Shown in pieces: positions 13,479 to 16,477 of a DNA stretch of 16,477 nucleotides. The notes beneath the pieces are model-generated. The model saw only the letters and a program-made list of their open reading frames with translations, was not told the DNA's origin and did no database searches. The stretch is from positions 3,224-19,700 of the forward strand of contig DLQV01000251.1 of assembly GCA_002474415.1 (NCBI GenBank), in the 5' to 3' direction. Within the stretch, counting starts at the first letter, position 1; every line of letters begins with the position of its first letter. Made by a program: the position numbers and the translations under genes. Source of the DNA: Lachnospiraceae bacterium UBA7598. Lineage in GTDB: Bacteria > Bacillota > Clostridia > Lachnospirales > Lachnospiraceae.

Positions 13479-14954
13479 TCAATTACTTTCTATTCTATAA
13501 GTCCCATCTTCAAAATTTACACGCAGCCCAGCAAAAGCTCCGTCATATTCCCAGCGGATTTCCAGAGAACTCTCCCCTCCGGAAACAGTTACCTCTGCCC
13601 CTTCCGAAAAAGCCTTATGGGTATTTCGCATGCGGATTAACGCAAGCTGTTTTTGAACCACATCTTTTTTCAGTCCTTCCGCAATCTGATCACCGGAAAG
13701 ATTTGTACGGTTGATTTCCTTATGTCCGGATTCCCCCGCACGCAGCACCGCTTCATGGTCATTTTTTCCGGCAAACAGATCCAGATACCAGATCTGCGGT
13801 TTACCCGGCATAAACATCTGGATGGCACGCGCTAAAAGCATTTTTTCATCCGCCTCTCCTAATGCACTGTAGTACGTGGCATTTACCTGATAATACAGAT
13901 TCTTTTGTCCATGTAAATTTTTGACCATGCCTCCACGGGATACGATCCGGTCAATTAACGACTGGATCTCCTCTTCCGGAAGCAGCCCCTTTAAGTCCAG
14001 AAGCGGGATGCCGTCGTGACAGCCAAGCATGTTGACCGTGGAGATCTTCTTTTCCACAATCTCCTTCGCCCATGCCGCAAGGTATGTTCCGCGCCTGTTC
14101 TCAATCGCATCAATGACCAGTCCCGGCAGGAAAAAGTCATAAGTCGCATAGCCTTTCTCGGCAAGTGTCTCATATATTTTCTCGTCATACGCTGCGTGGA
14201 TCTCCGGTAAAAGCGTAAGTCCCAAAGGTTCTGCCAGCGCATGGATCTTCTGTAAAAGTTCCCACGTCTCCGGATCATTGAGGAAGTTTTTCTTTCCCGG
14301 TGCTTTCGGCGCATAGGCAAAGGCATCCAGCCGCACGATCGCCGCGCCGTAAGAGGCTATTTTCTCCAGTGTTTCACGATAAAACTCCCACACTTTTGGT
14401 GACTGGATGTTTACATCCATCTGTCCGAGATACTGTCTGCCATGCACTTCCTGATAAAAGGTATTCCAGTACGGCACTTTTTTTCCATCCGGAAATTCCA
14501 CCATCAGGATTGGCAGCCCGGGTTTGCGGAAAAACATCTGCTTCAGACAGCTTTCTTCCGGCTGGATATAGCCTTCCTCTGTCATGGTTCCATGCCCTTC
14601 CCAGAAGCGGTTCCAGTCGATGAAAAAATCGCGGTACGCAGAAGCCTCCCCTTTTTCCACAAGATCCCGAAACTGCGGGGACTGTGCGGAAGCATGGTTT
14701 AAAATAAAATCGAGTTTCAGATCGATTCCCATATTCTTTAACTGGTCAAGATCTTCCCGGTTGGCAAGCTGCTCATTCAGGTCATAGTCGATCACGGAAA
14801 ATCCCCGGTCGAGATCGGAATGGTACAGGCTCGGCAGAATGTAAAAGGAAGAAAATACATCCTGCAAAGCCTCCGTTTTCAGCATTGTTACGATATCCCC
14901 AAGATTTCCTCCAAGACTGTCTGGATACGCATTGAGCATCGGTTTACTGTTCAT
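13479..14954 (-). CDS. GH13 subfamily 18 phosphorylase, probably sucrose 6-phosphate phosphorylase
   Basis: A 491-residue (beta/alpha)8 enzyme of the sucrose phosphorylase group, expected to split sucrose phosphate with inorganic phosphate into glucose 1-phosphate and fructose 6-phosphate in the cytosol. Catalytic residues by motif: nucleophile Asp in VRLDAFAY (D210), acid/base Glu in LLPEIHAAYD (E251) and the transition-state Asp in GCHDGIPLLD (D314). The N-terminus (LNAYPDSLGGNLGDI) and GHKEINRTNL near 410-419 are typical of GH13_18. Preference for phosphorylated sucrose is inferred from the adjacent sucrose kinase and from the characterised R. gnavus homologue; plain sucrose phosphorylase or glucosylglycerate phosphorylase are alternatives within the subfamily. 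The ATG at 14954 (MNSKPMLNAY) is inside the end of the upstream gene, overlapping by 11 bp, with GGAAG 5 nt ahead; a TTG at 14978 is less likely. Translation should be coupled to the kinase. Confidence 0.85.
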   Translation of the reverse strand: MNSKPMLNAYPDSLGGNLGDIVTMLKTEALQDVFSSFYILPSLYHSDLDRGFSVIDYDLNEQLANREDLDQLKNMGIDLKLDFILNHASAQSPQFRDLVEKGEASAYRDFFIDWNRFWEGHGTMTEEGYIQPEESCLKQMFFRKPGLPILMVEFPDGKKVPYWNTFYQEVHGRQYLGQMDVNIQSPKVWEFYRETLEKIASYGAAIVRLDAFAYAPKAPGKKNFLNDPETWELLQKIHALAEPLGLTLLPEIHAAYDEKIYETLAEKGYATYDFFLPGLVIDAIENRRGTYLAAWAKEIVEKKISTVNMLGCHDGIPLLDLKGLLPEEEIQSLIDRIVSRGGMVKNLHGQKNLYYQVNATYYSALGEADEKMLLARAIQMFMPGKPQIWYLDLFAGKNDHEAVLRAGESGHKEINRTNLSGDQIAEGLKKDVVQKQLALIRMRNTHKAFSEGAEVTVSGGESSLEIRWEYDGAFAGLRVNFEDGTYRIESN

Positions 14955-16477
14955 AAACACTTCCGTCCTTTCCAACAATCAATCCTGCATTTTTGCGCTG
15001 CACTTCGAGTTTTTCCTGTTCCAGTTCTACCACGTGGCAGATAAACGGACTTGCGGCATTCTCATCGCGGTTTCTGCGGATGCGCCGCTCTTTTGTCTCC
15101 TCCGGGGAACTTTCCAGAAAGACGGACAGATCTACACCATGTAAATCGTCACTGCCTCCGTGGGTCCACTCCAGAAGCAATACGGATATTCCGGAAAAAT
15201 CGGTTTCTTCCGATGAGATCTCGCCATCTTCCCGTCCCATATGCCGCAATGTGATCGTATCTTTTCCCTCGTGAAATGCCGCAAGCACCTCATTGATCCG
15301 GTCGAAATCAATCTCCTTCTGCGTCCCGAGATATCCACGCAGTCCGTCTTCTCCGGCTTCTTTATACACACGCATCCGTTCTTCATCGTTGCGTTTTGGA
15401 ATCCGGTGTGGATAATCATCGCCCGAGAGCAGATAACAGCCAGTTCCGTCATTTAAAAAGTACTGCTGCACTGCCGTTGCAAGTGTTGTTTTCCCGGAAC
15501 CAGAGCCCCCGTAAATGCTGATAACCACGCGATTTCTGGCATTCCAGTCACACCATTTCCGCACTTTTTTATATAATGCTCCAGCCTCTTTCAGCTCTGT
15601 AAAAGCAAACTGATATGCCTCATATTCTCCGGTAAACGGTGGAAGTGGAATTCCCGCATGCATAAGCGCTGCACCGGAATACTGTCTGCCGCTTTGTTCT
15701 TCCAGATACACGGCATCCGGTTTTAACCCACGCAGGCGGACATAAACGGCTGCCTGATTCGCCTCTGCCATAAGACGCACAACGCTTACCAGTGCATGAT
15801 CTTGTTGCTCTGAGACGGACATCCATGCCGCAATTTCATCCGTAAACGGATCGGACAGCCGCCAATATGTTCCCTCGTTAATGAGCGTTTCGTACTTCTT
15901 GTACGTTTTGATCTGCTCCCGGATCTGCTGTTTTTCCTCATCCGATAAAAGCGCCGGGTTTAATTCGTAACCGAAAGTTCCCGCCATCGCCGTCACCCCG
16001 CGGGTATGGAAACTTGTCACCCGTCCGGTCTGGTGATTCGGCACCGCAGAAACGTGCGCCCCCATCGCGGAAACCGGATAGAAAAACGAAGTTCCATACT
16101 GAATTCTTGTGCGGTTGATCGCATCGGTATTATCACTGCACCAGATCTGTGGGGAATAATAAAGCATTCCCGCGTCAAACCTGCCACCGCCACCGCTGCA
16201 TCCCTCCAGCAGAAGATCCGGATACCGGCTGCACAGGCGCTCCAGAAAATCATAGACACCAATCACATAATCATAGGAAAGATTTCCGGCATAGACATCT
16301 GCCATGCTGCGATTCATATCCCACTTGACATAATCAATTTTTCCCTGATCAAGCACGGCACAGATCTGATCAAATACACAGTCGCGCACTTCTTTTCTGG
16401 AAAAATCAAGCAGTAACTGGTTTCTCGAGCGCACCGGCTTTTTCCCCGGAATCCGGATCGCCCAGTCCGGATGCGCC
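14944..16477 (-). CDS. agaSK: Bifunctional alpha-galactosidase/sucrose kinase AgaSK (5' part beyond window edge)
   Basis: A fusion of a GH36 alpha-galactosidase with a P-loop kinase. The frame is open to the right edge (first visible residues AHPDWAIRIPGKKPV, typical GH36), so the N-terminal beta-domain and first part of the barrel are missing. Counting from the ATG codon at 16434, the GH36 nucleophile is Asp39 in VKWDMNR (bases 16318-16320), the acid/base is in WCSDNTDAINRTRIQYG (98-114), and the galactose-binding CSGGGGRFD is at 79-87. The C-terminal beta-domain runs to about 285. The kinase domain follows: Walker A GGSGSGKTT (309-317; bases 15484-15510), LSGDDYP (336-342) and an arginine-rich lid (ERRIRRNRDEN). 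This is the layout of AgaSK from Ruminococcus gnavus, which removes galactose from raffinose or melibiose and phosphorylates sucrose. No signal peptide can be assessed, but the kinase requires a cytosolic location. It overlaps the phosphorylase gene by 11 bp. Confidence 0.92.
   Translation of the reverse strand, partial: AHPDWAIRIPGKKPVRSRNQLLLDFSRKEVRDCVFDQICAVLDQGKIDYVKWDMNRSMADVYAGNLSYDYVIGVYDFLERLCSRYPDLLLEGCSGGGGRFDAGMLYYSPQIWCSDNTDAINRTRIQYGTSFFYPVSAMGAHVSAVPNHQTGRVTSFHTRGVTAMAGTFGYELNPALLSDEEKQQIREQIKTYKKYETLINEGTYWRLSDPFTDEIAAWMSVSEQQDHALVSVVRLMAEANQAAVYVRLRGLKPDAVYLEEQSGRQYSGAALMHAGIPLPPFTGEYEAYQFAFTELKEAGALYKKVRKWCDWNARNRVVISIYGGSGSGKTTLATAVQQYFLNDGTGCYLLSGDDYPHRIPKRNDEERMRVYKEAGEDGLRGYLGTQKEIDFDRINEVLAAFHEGKDTITLRHMGREDGEISSEETDFSGISVLLLEWTHGGSDDLHGVDLSVFLESSPEETKERRIRRNRDENAASPFICHVVELEQEKLEVQRKNAGLIVGKDGSVYEQ

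Noticed and set aside
16006..16416. Plus-strand open frame of 136 codons
   Set aside because: Antisense to the GH36 catalytic region; shadow frame without start signals.
1..16477. CRISPR arrays, tRNA or rRNA genes, insertion sequences, prophage genes, known riboswitches
   Set aside because: Looked for on both strands; no regularly spaced repeats, cloverleaf sequences, transposase motifs or recognisable aptamer cores were seen.

Overview
The window reads as chromosomal DNA of a gut Lachnospiraceae-type Firmicute (Roseburia/Blautia-like; inferred). Reasons: moderate GC, strong GGAGG-type ribosome binding sites, sigma-A promoters with 16-17 bp spacers, a methyl-accepting chemotaxis protein and a sensor-linked GGDEF protein, and an alpha-galactosidase/sucrose-kinase fusion next to a GH13_18 phosphorylase, a pair known from Ruminococcus gnavus. 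No rRNA, tRNA, CRISPR array, insertion sequence or phage gene was seen.

Layout, left to right. 1-1506 (-): membrane diguanylate cyclase, cut by the left edge. 1687-2904 (-): iron-type alcohol dehydrogenase with a long 5' leader, divergent from 3190-4916 (+): a MarR regulator translationally coupled to an unusual fusion of a YczE-like membrane domain with a cytidylate-kinase-like domain. A strong marR promoter overlaps two tandem TTAG-N4-CTAA sites. 4959-5608 (-): Phd/YefM-RelE/ParE toxin-antitoxin pair. 5720-7434 (-): ECF sigma factor and its probable membrane anti-sigma factor, divergent from 7588-8247 (+), a Crp/Fnr-fold regulator. 8318-9208 (+): AraC regulator meeting tail-to-tail, with a 6 bp overlap, 9203-10696 (-), a GPH-family sugar:cation symporter. 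10926-12629 (-): chemotaxis receptor, divergent from 12832-13401 (+), a YgjP-like zinc metallopeptidase; a 21 bp tandem duplication fills the space between their -35 boxes. 13479-16477 (-): sucrose-phosphate phosphorylase and alpha-galactosidase/sucrose kinase (AgaSK, cut by the right edge), overlapping by 11 bp.

How they work together. The right-end pair forms a raffinose-family oligosaccharide route: GH36 releases galactose, the kinase domain phosphorylates the sucrose left over, and the phosphorylase splits sucrose phosphate into glucose 1-phosphate and fructose 6-phosphate. The AraC/GPH pair is probably a separate sugar uptake locus. The rest is regulation and signalling: six regulatory or sensory genes sit in about 12 kb, most in divergent pairs with back-to-back promoters. 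The least explained unit is the MarR plus membrane/kinase fusion operon.
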